64,000 nucleotides of DNA from an uncultured Lentibacter sp. (GTDB lineage Bacteria > Pseudomonadota > Alphaproteobacteria > Rhodobacterales > Rhodobacteraceae), in the NCBI GenBank assembly GCA_947497495.1, contig CANMGT010000001.1, positions 682,001-746,000 on the forward strand, in the 5' to 3' direction. Positions 8,679 to 17,749 of the stretch are shown in pieces. The position numbers and the translations under genes were made by a program. The notes under the pieces were generated by a model. It saw only the letters and a program-made list of their open reading frames with translations, searched no databases and was not told the DNA's origin. Within the stretch, counting starts at the first letter, position 1. Each line of letters begins with the position of its first letter.

Positions 8679-9343
8679 GAAATCTGCTCAAGGTAGGCGC
8701 GCATTTCTGCAAGCGTCTCAGCGCGCACATGGGTCTTGTTGCGCCCGTAAGCACCTGGCAGTTGCGCCAGTTGCGTAGCAAAGCCTTTGGTCGTGGCCAT
8801 CAAGGCCGCGGGCTCAACCACAAGGTCAAGCAGGCCCGCTTCAACGGCCACATCAGGCCCAAGGTTTTCCGACTGGATAGCAACCCGCGTCAAAAAGCGC
8901 TTGGTGATATGCGCCTTCGCAATCGCCACAAGCAGCGCGTTCAAATCCATGCCAATCGCCGTTTCCGGCAGGCTGAATTTGTGGCCGCCCTGCGTGCCAA
9001 CCCGCGTGTCACAGGCCATCAGCAAGAACGCCCCCATGCCGATTGCATGGCCATCACAAGCCGCCAGAACCGGCTTCTTGAATTCGTAAAGCCGCACCAA
9101 AAGCTCAAACCCGCCTTTGATGAGGGCGCGCTGCGCGTCGGCGCCTGTTTGAAGCTCTTTCAAGTCAAACCCCGCCGAGAACATGCCCTCGCGCCCTGTC
9201 AGGATAAGCGCGCCAGCCTTGTCCGCCTCAACGCGATCCAGAGCAGCGTTCATACCTTCGAGAAAGCTTGACGAAACAGCATTTGCCTTGCCGTCATTCA
9301 TCGTGATCGTGGCGATAGTGCCGTCCAATTGGTAATCAAACAT
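8675..9343 (-). CDS. Crotonase-fold protein (enoyl-CoA hydratase/isomerase family)
   Basis: A 222-residue crotonase-superfamily protein, shorter than the usual 255-260. It keeps AGFDLKEL and CDGHAIGMGAFLLMACDTRVG, which form the oxyanion hole and CoA pocket, and a PETAIGMDL segment supplying one candidate catalytic acid. Proteins of this size and sequence are usually annotated only as crotonase/enoyl-CoA hydratase family, and the reaction is not known. It may act in fatty acid turnover, and the convergent desaturase neighbour fits loosely. AGAGATCAGAGAT precedes the ATG. Confidence 0.8.
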   Translation of the reverse strand: MFDYQLDGTIATITMNDGKANAVSSSFLEGMNAALDRVEADKAGALILTGREGMFSAGFDLKELQTGADAQRALIKGGFELLVRLYEFKKPVLAACDGHAIGMGAFLLMACDTRVGTQGGHKFSLPETAIGMDLNALLVAIAKAHITKRFLTRVAIQSENLGPDVAVEAGLLDLVVEPAALMATTKGFATQLAQLPGAYGRNKTHVRAETLAEMRAYLEQIS

Positions 9344-9618
9344 ATCTCTGATCTCTCTTAAGTCTGATGTTTAGGCCTGCCTTGCGGGCCGGAGGTCTGC
9401 AACGTCGGTTACCGGAGGGCGCCTTAACTCGCAAGTCTGGCAGGCCAAATCTGCCATATACGTTGCGTTACCCAAGCTGTTCATAATCTGTAAAAGCCTG
9501 CTGCGTCTGCGCCTTCAGAGCGTCTTCGATCCGCCCGTGCGCCCGTGGAGATGTCTGATCAGTTGCGCTCTGACATCTTTTCAAACAGCGCACCAACGCG
9601 ACTGTCCTCAATCCCGTT

Positions 9619-10407
9619 TTAGGATCGTGGAAGCTTTCCCAGATAGGCAAAGCGATAGGCAAGCGCCACGCCACCCGCCCCGCCAACTATGTTGCCAAGC
9701 GTGACCCAGGCCAAGTTTCCAAGTGCTGCACCAACACTCACGTCAGAGCCCGCCAACCACCCTTGGGGAAAGAAATACATATTGGCGACTGAGTGCTCGA
9801 GCCCGAGCATCACAAAGGCACTGATCGGCCAGATGATCGCGAGGATCTTACCCACGGCAGAGCGCGCGGCAAACGACAACCAAATTGCAAGGCAGACAAG
9901 CGCATTGCAAAGTGCGCCGCGCATGAAGGCCTCAACAGGGCCCAGCGCAGATTTCCCTTCAGGGATGTTGGCCGCAACGCTGCCCAGCGCGCCATCCAAC
10001 AACCCCGTTAGCCCAAAGGCCAGAGCCAGTCCTACCGCGCCGACAAGGTTGCCAACATAAACGACCACCCAGCTGCGCAGAAGCATCGGCAGGGTAATCT
10101 TGCGATCAACCGCAGCCATGACCATCAACGCATTTCCGGTGAACAGCTCGGCCCCGCCGATGATGACCAGAATCAACCCAAGTGAAAAAACTATGCCTCC
10201 GAGAAACCGCATCGGCCCGTAGCTGGCGTCTACACCTGCCATAACGGCGGTATAGGCCACCGCGCCAAAGCCGATAAACGCTCCGGCAAGCAGCGCCAGA
10301 ACGAACATTTGCGAGATCGGAAGCTGCGCTTTGGCAACACCGGCAATTTCAACCAGTTCAGCGATCTTGGCAGGCTTGTAGGCGTCTGTAGTGAACTCTT
10401 CGCTCAT
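9619..10407 (-). CDS. Formate/nitrite transporter (FNT) family channel
   Basis: A 262-residue pentameric-channel subunit of the FocA/NirC family. Six hydrophobic helices are visible, and the family segments AGAFIGFGA (helix 1), GGAELFTGN (helix 2 with the broken-helix loop) and FVMLGLEHSVANMYFF (helix 5) are present. Formate, nitrite, or possibly hydrosulfide or acetate could be the substrate; no formate or nitrite enzyme is adjacent. I chose the start that gives MSEEFTTDAY, typical for the family; an ATG 39 bases upstream is equally possible and would lie 12 bases after the SCP2 stop. No good ribosome-binding site is seen for either. Confidence 0.9.
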   Translation of the reverse strand: MSEEFTTDAYKPAKIAELVEIAGVAKAQLPISQMFVLALLAGAFIGFGAVAYTAVMAGVDASYGPMRFLGGIVFSLGLILVIIGGAELFTGNALMVMAAVDRKITLPMLLRSWVVVYVGNLVGAVGLALAFGLTGLLDGALGSVAANIPEGKSALGPVEAFMRGALCNALVCLAIWLSFAARSAVGKILAIIWPISAFVMLGLEHSVANMYFFPQGWLAGSDVSVGAALGNLAWVTLGNIVGGAGGVALAYRFAYLGKLPRS

Positions 10408-10458
10408 GGCATAACGATAGCGCATTGCCCGCAGAGGAAAAGACATTTTTGAACTGGC

Positions 10459-10743
10459 TCAGATCAGCTTTGCCAGCCTCAGCGCTGTCGGCATGTCGCC
10501 CGATATTTTCAGCTTGCCCGTCATCACCCCTGTCATCGGGTTGAGCTTGCCTGTGAGCAATTTCACGAGGTTGTCGCGGCTAAGTTTGAGCGTGCAGTCG
10601 GTGTCTTGGTCAACCGTCAGCACAGCGCCATCCGCCAGAATGACAACGCCGTCTTCACCACAATCAAACTTCAGCGAGCCTTCAAAGCTCTTGCCGTTCA
10701 AACCCTGCGCAATGCCTGCCGCGATCTCGTCCATGGTGCTCAC
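10459..10743 (-). CDS. SCP2 sterol-binding domain protein
   Basis: A free-standing SCP2 domain of 94 residues. The sequence covers the hydrophobic-ligand fold, including DCTLKLSRDNLVKLLTGKLNPMTG and a KISGDMPTALRLAKL C-terminal helix. In eukaryotes SCP2 domains bind lipids; small bacterial versions probably bind acyl-CoA or similar ligands, but the role is unknown. AGGAG lies a few bases upstream of the ATG. It is followed closely by the FNT channel gene on the same strand, so the two are probably co-transcribed. The upstream gap contains one copy of the 54-bp TGCA element. Confidence 0.85.
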   Translation of the reverse strand: MSTMDEIAAGIAQGLNGKSFEGSLKFDCGEDGVVILADGAVLTVDQDTDCTLKLSRDNLVKLLTGKLNPMTGVMTGKLKISGDMPTALRLAKLI

Positions 10744-10855
10744 TCCTGCGTTCTCGCCCAGTATACTCCGAGGCCAAAGCCTTCGAAAAGCCTAACCAAA
10801 CGGCACCCGGCGCGCGCTGCATTAAGTTAATTTGCGTTAAGGTTTTGCGGAAAAT

Positions 10856-10909
10856 CGTATGCACGCGTTCTGCACGGAGAGCTGCATAGGGTGCTGCATA
10901 TTGTAGGCA
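10856..10909 (-). repeat. 54-bp TGCA element, copy 1
   Basis: Read on the minus strand it begins TGCCTAC and ends GCGTGCATACG. TGCA cores start at element positions 12, 24, 36 and 47. It matches copy 2 (40576-40629) at 44 of 54 positions with no gaps. It lies between the argG terminator and the SCP2 gene, about 112 bases before the SCP2 start codon and in the same orientation as that gene. Confidence 0.85.
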
Positions 10910-10960
10910 TATTCGTTTCACGGTTAACAATCGTCGTTAACCTTTGAAAACGCAGGGGTA

Positions 10961-11000
10961 ATAAAAACAAAACGGGCCTGCGTTATGATACGCAGACCCG
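10961..11000 (-). terminator. Intrinsic terminator of argG
   Basis: On the minus strand CGGGTCTGCG pairs with CGCAGGCCCG (one G-U pair) around an 8-base loop, followed by TTTTGTTTTTAT. It begins 22 bases after the argG stop codon. Confidence 0.85.
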
Positions 11001-11021
11001 CTTGTTTTTATTGTGTTTTTC

Positions 11022-12239
11022 TTACTTGAAGCGGCGGTTGCGCGTCGCCAGAAGCTTGAGGCGCAGAGCATTGAGCTGAATAAAGCCCGCCGCATCTTTC
11101 TGGTCATAAGCGCCCGCGTCATCTTCAAACGTCACATGTGCCTCGGAATAGAGCGAGTGGTCCGACCAACGGCCAACGCATGTCGCGCTGCCTTTGTAGA
11201 GCTTGAGCTTCACCGTGCCGGTGACATGCTCTTGGCTTTTATCAATCGCCGCTTGCAGCATTTCGCGCTCGGGCGAATACCAGAAGCCGTTGTAGATCAG
11301 CTCGGCGTAACGCGGCATCAGGCTGTCCTTGAGGTGCCCTGCGCCACTGTCGAGCGTGATCTGCTCAATGCCGCGGTGCGCTTCAAGCAGCACAGTGCCG
11401 CCCGGCGTTTCGTAGATGCCGCGTGACTTCATGCCAACAAAGCGGTTCTCGACGAAATCAAGCCGACCAATGCCGTGCTTGCCGCCCAACTCATTGAGCT
11501 TTGTCAGGATCGTAGCAGGGCTCATCGCCTCGCCGTTGATGCTGACAGCGTCGCCGCGCTCAAAGCCGACTTCGATAAACTCGGCCTCGTTTGGCGCATC
11601 TTCCGGCGCAACGGTGCGCTGGTAAACATACTCGGGTGCTTCAACTGCCGGGTCTTCCAGAACCTTGCCCTCAGAGGAGGTGTGCAGCAGGTTTGCGTCA
11701 ACAGAGAAAGGCGCTTCGCCCTGCTTGTCTTTCGCGATCTGGATCTGGTTTTTCTCAGCAAAATCAAGCAGCTTGGTGCGGCTTGTCAGGTCCCATTCAC
11801 GCCAAGGCGCGATCACTTTGATCTCGGGGTTGAGCGCGTAGCAAGCAAGCTCAAAGCGCACCTGGTCGTTGCCTTTGCCCGTCGCGCCGTGGGCGACAGC
11901 GTCGGCGCCAACCTCTTCGGCGATTTCCACCAAGCGCTTGGAAATCAGCGGCCGTGCGATAGAGGTGCCGAGCAGGTAAAGCCCTTCGTAAACCGCATTA
12001 GCGCGGAACATCGGGAACACAAAATCGCGCACAAACTCTTCGCGCACATCCTCGATGTAGATCTCTTTGACGCCCATCATCTCGGCCTTTTTGCGGGCTG
12101 GGTCAAGCTCTTCGCCTTGGCCCAGATCGGCGGTGAAAGTCACCACTTCACAGCCATACTCGGTTTCGAGCCACTTCAGGATGATGGAGGTGTCCAGACC
12201 ACCGGAATACGCAAGGACAACTTTCTTGGGAGCTGACAT
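11022..12239 (-). CDS. argG: Argininosuccinate synthase
   Basis: Condenses citrulline and aspartate with ATP to argininosuccinate, the penultimate step of arginine synthesis. The ATP pyrophosphatase loop [10 protein letters not shown] is at residues 9-18, and the family blocks [16 protein letters not shown] and YWYSPERE-like ([12 protein letters not shown]) follow. At 405 residues it has full length. GAGGATTGAACG precedes the ATG. The gene stands alone, with its own terminator downstream. argJ of the same pathway is some 20 kb away in this window. Confidence 0.97.
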   Translation of the reverse strand: MSAPKKVVLAYSGGLDTSIILKWLETEYGCEVVTFTADLGQGEELDPARKKAEMMGVKEIYIEDVREEFVRDFVFPMFRANAVYEGLYLLGTSIARPLISKRLVEIAEEVGADAVAHGATGKGNDQVRFELACYALNPEIKVIAPWREWDLTSRTKLLDFAEKNQIQIAKDKQGEAPFSVDANLLHTSSEGKVLEDPAVEAPEYVYQRTVAPEDAPNEAEFIEVGFERGDAVSINGEAMSPATILTKLNELGGKHGIGRLDFVENRFVGMKSRGIYETPGGTVLLEAHRGIEQITLDSGAGHLKDSLMPRYAELIYNGFWYSPEREMLQAAIDKSQEHVTGTVKLKLYKGSATCVGRWSDHSLYSEAHVTFEDDAGAYDQKDAAGFIQLNALRLKLLATRNRRFK

Positions 12240-12306
12240 CGTTCAATCCTCATAATTGTTGCTCGCGGATTAGCCCTTTTTGCGAGGCTCCGCAAGCCGT
12301 TGCCCC

Positions 12307-12333
12307 TTGCCAGACAGGCCAAGGTTCTAGATT
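12307..12333 (+). promoter_or_regulatory. Possible promoter of ilvA giving a near-leaderless transcript
   Basis: TTGCCA (12307-12312) and TAGATT (12328-12333) are 15 bases apart, a short spacer. Transcription would start within a few bases of the ATG at 12342, which has no ribosome-binding site. A weak match by eye. Confidence 0.3.
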
Positions 12334-12341
12334 AAAACAAC

Positions 12342-13580
12342 ATGAGAGAGTTTCAGAAAACATCCCACGCCATCGCCACCCAGCTGCGCGATGTGTTCGA
12401 GGCCACGCCCCTGCAACGCAATGCGCATTTGTCCGAGGCTTATGGGGCAGAGATATACCTTAAGCGAGAAGACTTATCGCCCGTGCGCTCCTACAAAATT
12501 CGCGGTGCTTTCAACGCGATGACCAAGGCGATAGCGGCCAAGGGAGAGCCGCCCCTTTTTGTCTGCGCAAGCGCCGGAAACCATGCACAAGGCGTTGCCT
12601 TCATGTGTAAATACTTGGGTGTGAAGGGGCGGATATTCATGCCTGTTACGACACCTGACCAGAAAATTCTCAAGACCCGTGTGTTCGGCGGTGACCTGAT
12701 CGAAATCGTGCTCATCGGCGATTTCTTTGATGAAACCCTGCACGCCGCGCAAGCCTACTGCGCAGAGCAATCGGCCGTTTTCCTGCCCCCGTTTGATGCG
12801 CAAGACGTCATTGAAGGCCAGTCAACAGTTGCGGACGAGATCGCCGAACAGCTCGGTGCTTTGCCCGACTTGATCGTGCTGCCTGTTGGTGGTGGCGGGC
12901 TGTCAGCCGGTGTTACTTCATACTATCGAAACGAGGTTTCATACTGCTTCGTCGAGCCCGCCGGAGGCGCTTGTTTGGCGGCGGCTTTTGAGGCTGGACA
13001 CCCAACAAAACTGGCGAAAGTCGACACGTTTGTAGACGGCGCCGCTGTCGCTCAGATCGGCCAGACAACATATGATATCCTGAAGGAATTCAAAGACCAG
13101 CAACACCTTAGCATCAGTGAAGACAGGCTCTGCACCACGCTGATCGAGATGCTCAATATCGAAGGCGTCGTGCTTGAGCCAGCAGGCGCCTTGGCCGTTG
13201 ATGCGCTGAAAGACTTGAAGGGTGATATCAAGGGAAAGACTGTCGTCTGTATTACCTCAGGTGGCAACTTTGATTTCGAGCGCCTGCCGGAAGTTAAAGA
13301 ACGCGCGCAGCGCTATTCGGGGCTGAAGAAATACTTTATTCTGCGCATGCCCCAACGCCCCGGTGCGCTGCGCGATTTCCTAGGGTTCCTTGGCCCGCAC
13401 GACGACATCACGCGCTTTGAGTATCTCAAGAAATCCGCGCGGAATTTCGGCACTGTGCTCATCGGGATAGAGACCGATGATGAACAAAACTTCAAGCGCT
13501 TGAATGCACAGGCGGAGGCCATCGGGTTTCAGATGCGAGACATCACCGACGACGAAGTGCTGGCGTCATTCCTCGTTTAG
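12342..13580 (+). CDS. ilvA: Threonine dehydratase (threonine ammonia-lyase) with ACT-like domain
   Basis: Converts threonine to 2-oxobutanoate and ammonia, the first step to isoleucine. The PLP lysine is K52 in SYKIRGAFNAM, and the phosphate-binding loop GGGGLS is at 183-188. The catalytic domain ends near residue 325; a single ACT-like regulatory domain follows (KYFILRMPQRPGALRDF onward), the place where isoleucine would feed back. At 412 residues it has the length of the single-ACT form. No Shine-Dalgarno sequence precedes the ATG. Its 3' end overlaps the convergent CCA-adding enzyme gene by 15 bases. Confidence 0.93.
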   Translation: MREFQKTSHAIATQLRDVFEATPLQRNAHLSEAYGAEIYLKREDLSPVRSYKIRGAFNAMTKAIAAKGEPPLFVCASAGNHAQGVAFMCKYLGVKGRIFMPVTTPDQKILKTRVFGGDLIEIVLIGDFFDETLHAAQAYCAEQSAVFLPPFDAQDVIEGQSTVADEIAEQLGALPDLIVLPVGGGGLSAGVTSYYRNEVSYCFVEPAGGACLAAAFEAGHPTKLAKVDTFVDGAAVAQIGQTTYDILKEFKDQQHLSISEDRLCTTLIEMLNIEGVVLEPAGALAVDALKDLKGDIKGKTVVCITSGGNFDFERLPEVKERAQRYSGLKKYFILRMPQRPGALRDFLGFLGPHDDITRFEYLKKSARNFGTVLIGIETDDEQNFKRLNAQAEAIGFQMRDITDDEVLASFLV

Positions 13581-14711
13581 CAAGCTCGCTTTGGAACGTT
13601 TGAAACCAGACGCAATCCACTCCCGTTCAAGCTTCTTCAAGGCTTGCCCCAAGGCTTTGCCCTGAAGATGCGGCATCAAGTCCTGCGCAGTTACGGGGAA
13701 CGTCTGTTCTGCAGCCCAGCGCGCGGCTTGCAACTTGGCTTCGCTCAACGCGCCGCCGAACACCGCTTGTGCAACGCGCGCTGCGGCGACAGCCAGCTGC
13801 GCCCCGTGCAAGTAAGCGAACTCCTCGAGCTCGATGTCTGATGCGCCATAAGACTTGATAACACGAAGCCTTTTGCTCTGGTCGTTTGAAAGCCTCAACT
13901 GCGGCACATCAACAAAATATGTCAGACACGCAAGCCGAGCGACCTCAGTGATCGCCTCTTCATGTTCCAGATAGCGTTCAAACGCCGGAAGGCTCGCACC
14001 GGGAAGAACCCGCGCCAGCACGCCTGTTGCCTGCATGACTTTAAGAACATCCATAAGATGCGTCGAAGAAAGCAGCTTCAAAATCTCCGCTGTCTGGCGT
14101 TCGCGCGACACGTGTGACAGCCCGTAGGAAAGCCGCGCTGAAGCCTCAACAGCCTCTTTGTCGAGGCCATGCGCACCAAAGCCGAGTTTGGCGGCAAAGC
14201 GAAACAGCCGAACAATGCGCAAGTAGTCTTCGCGGATCCGCTCTTCGGCATTGCCTGCAAAACAGAGGCGTTTTGCAGCGATGTCTTCAAGTCCTCCTGT
14301 CGGGTCAAGCACCTCGCCCTGCCTGTTGGCGTAAAGCGCGTTCATACGAAAATCTCGACGCTGGGCATCTTCTTCCAGCGTTTCAGCAAAGGCGACAACG
14401 GCACGCCGACCATCTGTCTCGACGTCTTTGCGAAAGGTCGTTACCTCAAGAACAGTCGCGCCATCAACAACGGTAATTGTGCCGTGTTCAATACCTGTCG
14501 GAACAGGCTTGAAGCCAAGCGCCTTGGCCAGCGCAATAACCTGCTGCGGGTTTGCACTTGTAGCGATGTCCAAGTCGTTCGCTGGCAAACCAAGCAAGGC
14601 ATTGCGCACACAGCCGCCAACGAAATAGGCCACAAAACCAGCCTCTTCCGCAGCCAACAGAAAGGCTTGCGCTGTCGCGTCAGAAATCCAACTTTCGGTA
14701 ATTTGCGTCAC
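13566..14711 (-). CDS. CCA-adding enzyme / poly(A) polymerase family nucleotidyltransferase
   Basis: A class II tRNA nucleotidyltransferase-fold protein of 381 residues. VGGCVRNALLG at 31-41 and DLDIAT at 46-51 form the active site, with D46 and D48 binding metal. The downstream RRDFRMNALY and a flexible RNA-binding C-terminal part fit enzymes that add or repair the 3' CCA of tRNA. Alphaproteobacteria usually have one such gene. The GTG start sits in the stop codon of the upstream Nudix gene (GTGA overlap), giving a coupled pair. The catalytic speciality (CCA versus poly(A)) is inferred from family and organism. Confidence 0.88.
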   Translation of the reverse strand: MTQITESWISDATAQAFLLAAEEAGFVAYFVGGCVRNALLGLPANDLDIATSANPQQVIALAKALGFKPVPTGIEHGTITVVDGATVLEVTTFRKDVETDGRRAVVAFAETLEEDAQRRDFRMNALYANRQGEVLDPTGGLEDIAAKRLCFAGNAEERIREDYLRIVRLFRFAAKLGFGAHGLDKEAVEASARLSYGLSHVSRERQTAEILKLLSSTHLMDVLKVMQATGVLARVLPGASLPAFERYLEHEEAITEVARLACLTYFVDVPQLRLSNDQSKRLRVIKSYGASDIELEEFAYLHGAQLAVAAARVAQAVFGGALSEAKLQAARWAAEQTFPVTAQDLMPHLQGKALGQALKKLEREWIASGFKRSKASLLNEE

Positions 14712-15304
14712 CGGCGAACCCGCAGCGCGAGGCCATAAGTCATGCGGGCCGTCGCGCCCCAAATGTAGTGGGGGCCATAAGGGATCGTGTAATACTTACG
14801 AAACTGTCCAGCATAGACGCGCCCTTCGACCATATAATTTGATCGCGCCATCACATGCGAAAACGGAACATAGAGAACCTCTTGCACTTCTCCCACATCA
14901 AGTTGGGGGTCAAACGGCTCCCGAACAAGCCCGACGATCGGCTGAACAGAAAACCCTGTGACTGTCGTATGCATGGGCAGCTCGCCCAGAATCTCCACAT
15001 TGGACGGCAACAGGCCGATCTCTTCGTGCGCTTCCCGCAAGCTGGCGGCTGTGGCGGAGGCGTCACTTGGCTCTATTTTGCCTCCGGGAAATGCTATCTG
15101 GCCAGGGTGGTGGCGCAACCCGTTCGCACGTTTTGTCAAAACAAGGCTCAGCGCGCCCGCCACCTCTTGAAAAGCCACCAGCACAGCTGCAGGCCTTGGC
15201 GCGTCAAACTTTGAAGGCGTTTTGAAGTTTAGGTCAAAGTCAGACGACGGGTCTGCCTCTCGCGTCAAAGCGGCCTTCAATTGCTCAAGTTGCCCTGAAA
15301 TCAA
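14708..15304 (-). CDS. Nudix hydrolase, CoA pyrophosphatase type
   Basis: A 198-residue Nudix protein. The Nudix box runs from G75 through REAHEEIGLL (residues 90-99), preceded by the UPF0035 signature LTKRANGLRHHPGQIAFPGG that marks the NudL/CoA-diphosphatase branch. The predicted reaction is CoA to 3',5'-ADP plus phosphopantetheine, clearing oxidised CoA or controlling its level. It is four bases downstream of the Hsp33 gene and overlaps the CCA-adding gene, so the three probably form one minus-strand operon. Confidence 0.87.
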   Translation of the reverse strand: MISGQLEQLKAALTREADPSSDFDLNFKTPSKFDAPRPAAVLVAFQEVAGALSLVLTKRANGLRHHPGQIAFPGGKIEPSDASATAASLREAHEEIGLLPSNVEILGELPMHTTVTGFSVQPIVGLVREPFDPQLDVGEVQEVLYVPFSHVMARSNYMVEGRVYAGQFRKYYTIPYGPHYIWGATARMTYGLALRVRR

Positions 15305-15307
15305 AGC

Positions 15308-16267
15308 CTAGCTCCCGTCTTTGCCAACAGTGGCTGGATCAAGCACGAAGTGACGGTTGCAGAACTGGCAATCAGCCGTCACCGTGCCTTCTTCAGTCGT
15401 CATTTTTTCGATGTCTTTCACGCCGTAGATCGAGAGGCTCTGACGCACGCGATCTTCCGAGCAGGTGCAGCCAAACTTGACCAGTCGCGGTTCATAGACA
15501 GCCGGCTCTTCCTCATTGAACAAGCGCCAGATCAAATCAGGCGGCGTTACGAATGGCCCCAAAAGCTCGAGGTTTTCGACTGTCCCCAGATGCATATTCA
15601 CGCGCTTCCAGTCTTCATCGGTGCGGCGGGCGTGGGTGCGCTCGTCAATCTCTTCGGTTTTCGACATCTCTTTGCGCGACCGCGGCAAGTGCTGCAGAAC
15701 GATACCCGCCGCGCGCCAATGAGAGCCTTCGTTCGGCGTATATGTCTCACCGTGCTCGACAACGATTCTGGTGTCGAGCTGCTCTGAAGCCTGAAAATAG
15801 CCTTCGGCGGCTTCCGCGATCGAGCTGCCCGATAGAGGCGCAAGGGCCTGATAGGGTTTGCTCCCTTGGCCTTGGTCAACCAGTACAGCGAAGTATCCCT
15901 TATCGCCCAGTTGCTCAAACGGGGTGCCATCAGAGATGCGATCTCTATCATAGCTCGCATAGGCGCGAATTTTCGCGGCCTTCTCGCCATCTTCGGGCGC
16001 ATAGTAATCGGTTGCGATCATGCGCACTGGGCCATCCGTTTGCACTTGCAAAGACAGCTTCCATTTCGGCTCAACCATACTGCCCAAAAGAGCCGTGATG
16101 ATCACCATTTCCGAGATCAGAGATTCAACACGCGACGGGTAGTCGTGCTGGCTCAGGATGTCATTTACTGTTTTATCAAGCCGCACAACACGCCCGCGGA
16201 TATCGGAAGTGCGCAACTCGAACGGGAGAACTTGCTCGTCCCAAGCAACATTTGATGTGTTTGTCAT
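15308..16267 (-). CDS. hslO: Hsp33 redox-regulated chaperone
   Basis: A holdase chaperone activated by oxidation: four cysteines bind zinc when reduced and form disulfides under oxidative stress. The cysteines are C267 and C269 (CTC) and C300 and C303 (CQFC), all intact. At 319 residues it is somewhat longer than the E. coli protein, as in other alphaproteobacteria. I used the ATG that gives MTNTSNV; a GTG 33 bases upstream with GAGGA before it is a fair alternative. It heads the hslO-nudix-CCA operon. Confidence 0.93.
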   Translation of the reverse strand: MTNTSNVAWDEQVLPFELRTSDIRGRVVRLDKTVNDILSQHDYPSRVESLISEMVIITALLGSMVEPKWKLSLQVQTDGPVRMIATDYYAPEDGEKAAKIRAYASYDRDRISDGTPFEQLGDKGYFAVLVDQGQGSKPYQALAPLSGSSIAEAAEGYFQASEQLDTRIVVEHGETYTPNEGSHWRAAGIVLQHLPRSRKEMSKTEEIDERTHARRTDEDWKRVNMHLGTVENLELLGPFVTPPDLIWRLFNEEEPAVYEPRLVKFGCTCSEDRVRQSLSIYGVKDIEKMTTEEGTVTADCQFCNRHFVLDPATVGKDGS

Positions 16268-16339
16268 GTCTCTAACCCTATCAGCGCTTAGACGCTGCAC
16301 CTAGTCCTCGCGAGGCTTGGGCGCAAGGTTTCGTGTGGG

Positions 16340-17593
16340 TTAGCCTTTGTGCTCCCACAATATTGCAGAGACGTCATCAGAGAAGTCTTCGCCTCCTGCA
16401 AACCGGTCGAGCGTGAAAATGAGGCTGTCCAGGAGGTCTTGACCTCCTTTATCTCGCCAGTCGGTGAGAAAGCTGGCTACGCCCTCATCATCAAACAACT
16501 CGCCGTCTTGGTCCATACATTCTGAAATACCGTCAGAAAACAGTAGCAGCCTGTCGCCGCTGTTCAGGGTGGCTTCAAACTCGTCATACTCCGCATCCGG
16601 CAGCAGCCCGACTGGCAAGCCGCCGCCACCCAAGGTTTCAATGCGGCCATTCGCGCGCTGCAACAACGGGTGTGGGTGCCCCGCCTGAGACATCCAAACT
16701 CTGCCAGTGGCCAGATTTGCGACTGCATAGACAAGGGTGAAGTAATGTTCCGTCGTCATTTCGCGCAGCACGAGGTTATTGAGCGACGCAATAACTTTGG
16801 CCGGAGCGATCGGAACATATTCATTGCTGGCGGTTTTCTCGATCGCGATATTCTGGTCTTTTGACGCTGACGACATATAGCCCGCCAAACGCGCCGTCAT
16901 CAGGGCAGAGCTGATACCGTGACCGGAAACATCTATGGCGAAAAGGCCGACTTCATCATCGTTTATTGGGAAAAATCCAACCAGATCACCGCCTACATGC
17001 CCGCTAGATTGCAACAGCAGTGAAATTCGGGCGCGCTCAAAGTCCCGGAACCGCTCGCGGACCAGAGATTGTTGCAGCTGCTTGGCTTCGATCAGATCGT
17101 TATCAATTGTTGTGTAAAGAGCCTTCAGCTCATCAAGAGTTGTGTTGATTAGGTGATTCTTGCGCTTTAGCTCCCGCTCCATTTCCAGAATCCGCTCGCC
17201 GGCAACGAGCCGCGCACGCAGTTCGGCTGAACTGACCGGTTTTGTCAGGAAGTCGTCGGCGCCATTATCAAGGCCTTGGGCAATTTCGACTGTTTCGCTT
17301 TTTGACGTCAACAGGATGAAGTAGCCGAACTTCTCATTCCGCATTGCCTTGAAGCGCTTGCAGAACTCGATGCCATCCATCTCTGGCATCATCCAGTCAC
17401 TGATCACCAAATCAGGTGGTGTCTTCTCGCAAAATGCCACCGCCTCTTTGCCAGATTCTACTTCAGCAACCTGATAACCCCACTTCTTCAACTGAACGCG
17501 AAGAATACTCCGCTGAAGCTTGCTGTCATCAACAACCAACACAAGGAGTTTCTCGGTATCAGATAGAGTTTTTGTTTGCCTGCTGCTCTGCAC
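16340..17593 (-). CDS. Response regulator with PP2C/SpoIIE-type serine phosphatase output
   Basis: A two-domain regulator of 417 residues. A receiver domain (about residues 16-130) has its phospho-acceptor at D66, acidic pair at D22-D23 and conserved K118. A linker predicted as coiled coil (about 130-185) leads to an RsbU/SpoIIE-like PP2C phosphatase with metal aspartates in GGDL (D203) and AIDVSGHG (D221). Such proteins dephosphorylate anti-anti-sigma factors in partner-switching systems. It resembles in layout RbaY of Rhodobacter capsulatus, which acts on the RbaV/RbaW pair; identity with RbaY is inference. The GTG start has GGAG 8 bases upstream; a TTG 18 bases earlier is possible. Divergent from the Hpt gene. 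Confidence 0.88.
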   Translation of the reverse strand: MQSSRQTKTLSDTEKLLVLVVDDSKLQRSILRVQLKKWGYQVAEVESGKEAVAFCEKTPPDLVISDWMMPEMDGIEFCKRFKAMRNEKFGYFILLTSKSETVEIAQGLDNGADDFLTKPVSSAELRARLVAGERILEMERELKRKNHLINTTLDELKALYTTIDNDLIEAKQLQQSLVRERFRDFERARISLLLQSSGHVGGDLVGFFPINDDEVGLFAIDVSGHGISSALMTARLAGYMSSASKDQNIAIEKTASNEYVPIAPAKVIASLNNLVLREMTTEHYFTLVYAVANLATGRVWMSQAGHPHPLLQRANGRIETLGGGGLPVGLLPDAEYDEFEATLNSGDRLLLFSDGISECMDQDGELFDDEGVASFLTDWRDKGGQDLLDSLIFTLDRFAGGEDFSDDVSAILWEHKG

Positions 17594-17749
17594 TTTTCTC
17601 GCTCCGAACAAGTCGGCTCTAATGGTTTCGAGAGAGATTAGGGTATTTGGCTTAATTCACAGTGTAGTTTTTCCCATCATTTTTAGGCGATGTTTTGGAA
17701 ACTGTTAACTTAGCAGCGCTATTCTCGTACCCGAAAGAGGGGGCTATGT

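Noticed and set aside
9550..9581. Hairpin GATGTC...GACATC with TTTT on the plus strand in the 275-base gap between the FNT and crotonase genes
   Set aside because: No plus-strand gene precedes it, and on the minus strand no T-run follows; probably chance. I see nothing else in this gap.
10856..10909. TGCA element as CRISPR or tRNA-like sequence
   Set aside because: Single isolated copies with no regular spacers, and no cloverleaf can be drawn.
10921..10945. CtrA-binding site from the GTTAAC...GTTAACC pair near the argG terminator
   Set aside because: The TTAA half-sites are 9 bases apart rather than 7.
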